A DNA stretch of 7,035 bases, taken from GCA-2709075 sp964492555. GTDB lineage: Bacteria; Pseudomonadota; Alphaproteobacteria; MPNO01; UBA2964. The DNA is taken from positions 1 to 7,035 of the forward strand of contig CAZBKQ010000080.1 of NCBI GenBank assembly GCA_964492555.1, read 5' to 3'. Below are positions 6,564 through 7,035 of this stretch, piece by piece (the first letter of the stretch is position 1; every line of letters starts with the position of its first letter). The notes beneath the pieces were generated by a model, which did no database searches, had not been told where the DNA came from, and saw only the letters and a program-made list of their open reading frames with translations. The position numbers were made by a program, and so were the translations under genes.

Positions 6564-7035
6564 CTAGCCGTCGCGTCTGGTATTTTCCATTCCCATCGCG
6601 CGTTCGACCGCAACGACGTCTTCGGGCCGTTCGAACGGTTCCGGGGCCGCGTCACCGGCCTTGCGCTCACGCCCGATGGCCTCGAAGAAATCCTCCAACC
6701 CCGATGGCGAGATCACCCACAGCATGGTGAGGTCGCCGTCCCCGTCATTGACGATTTCATGGATCACGTTTTCGCCCAGAAAACAGGCCGTGCCGGGTTC
6801 CAGCTCATGCCGTTCCCCATCGACCATTACATGGCCTTTTCCCTTGAAGCAGATTTGCAACTCGACCTGATCGCCGTGCGAATGGGGCCGGATCCGCCCG
6901 CCGGGCGAAACGGTCTGATAGCCCATCGACAGACCGTCATGACCGGTATCGGCCGGCACCAGCTTGGGCGCGGCGAACCCGTTTGCCGGCATGGGCTGCC
7001 ACCAGCTTTTGCCTTCGCCCGGCTGCATCACCACC
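6564..7035 (-). CDS. Cupin-domain protein, 5' end outside the window
   Basis: The 156 visible residues (from VVMQPGEGKSWW) hold one cupin domain with a fully canonical metal site. Motif 1 is GGRIRPHSHGDQVELQICFKG, giving His51, His53 and Glu58 (numbered in the visible part). Motif 2, EPGTACFLGENVIHEIVND, gives His92 and Asn96. The C-terminus (GLEDFFEAIGRER...PFERPEDVVAVERAM) is typical of cupins that sit in catabolic clusters. The frame stays open to the edge; GTG/ATG codons at 7026-7034 are possible starts, but the protein family usually has several residues before VVMQPG, so the true start is probably just outside. Its stop is 6 bases from the dehalogenase stop (convergent). Unlike the cupin at 4134-4601, its HxH-Glu set is intact, so metal binding and possibly dioxygenase or isomerase activity are plausible. 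Substrate unknown. Confidence 0.9.
   Translation of the reverse strand, partial: VVMQPGEGKSWWQPMPANGFAAPKLVPADTGHDGLSMGYQTVSPGGRIRPHSHGDQVELQICFKGKGHVMVDGERHELEPGTACFLGENVIHEIVNDGDGDLTMLWVISPSGLEDFFEAIGRERKAGDAAPEPFERPEDVVAVERAMGMENTRRDG

Noticed and set aside
6559..6571. ACGGC-CTA-GCCGT hairpin between the convergent stops
   Set aside because: Five-base arms with no T-run on either side; too weak to call as a bidirectional terminator.
1..7035. tRNA, rRNA, CRISPR array, insertion sequence ends or transposase
   Set aside because: None seen; genes fill the window and all spacers are under about 120 bases.

Overview
The window reads as a piece of a draft alphaproteobacterial genome or metagenome bin. 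GC is roughly 60% by eye, genes are densely packed with G/C-rich third positions, and the best family resemblances (TauD/TfdA dioxygenases, short citryl-CoA-lyase-like proteins, a TM0436-like dehydrogenase, an NpRdhA-type dehalogenase) fit marine Alphaproteobacteria. Genus cannot be named. Two runs of exactly 100 N (2552-2651 and 4756-4855) each interrupt a gene. In both cases the flanking reading frames do not match across 100 bases, so these are placeholder gaps of unknown true length and not frameshifts.

Layout, left to right: (1) on the minus strand, the N-terminal part of a TauD/TfdA-type 2-oxoglutarate dioxygenase runs off the left edge (1-266). (2) Divergent from it on the plus strand are a citryl-CoA-lyase/citrate-synthase-like protein (382-1167) and a class III (CaiB/BaiF) CoA-transferase (1167-2288), overlapping by one base. 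(3) Convergent with these, only 4 bases away, is a second TauD/TfdA-type dioxygenase on the minus strand (2293-2951), its middle lost in the first gap. (4) Divergent from that, a plus-strand run holds a zinc-dependent medium-chain dehydrogenase (3029-4111), a small cupin (4134-4601) and a cobalamin/iron-sulfur reductive dehalogenase (4664-6557), whose N-terminal part is interrupted by the second gap. (5) A second cupin on the minus strand (6564-7035) converges on the dehalogenase and runs off the right edge.

The most notable gene is the dehalogenase. It has the two [4Fe-4S] cysteine motifs of the RdhA family. The Ser/Tyr/Lys/Arg residues described for the active site of the soluble catabolic enzyme NpRdhA of Nitratireductor pacificus recur here with exactly the same spacing (4, 62 and 64 residues). 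It shows no Tat signal, and a degenerate second copy of part of the cobalamin module lies in its N-terminal half. This points to a cytoplasmic, respiration-independent dehalogenase acting on a halogenated aromatic, probably a halophenol type.

Taken together (inference), this is an accessory catabolic cluster. The TauD/TfdA-type oxygenases could hydroxylate or cleave side chains or ethers, the dehydrogenase could oxidise or reduce an alcohol/aldehyde, the dehalogenase would remove halogen, and the CoA-transferase/lyase pair could activate a carboxylate and split it by a retro-Claisen reaction. The substrate is not identifiable from the window. A near-perfect 27-bp palindrome immediately before the dehalogenase is the best candidate control site.
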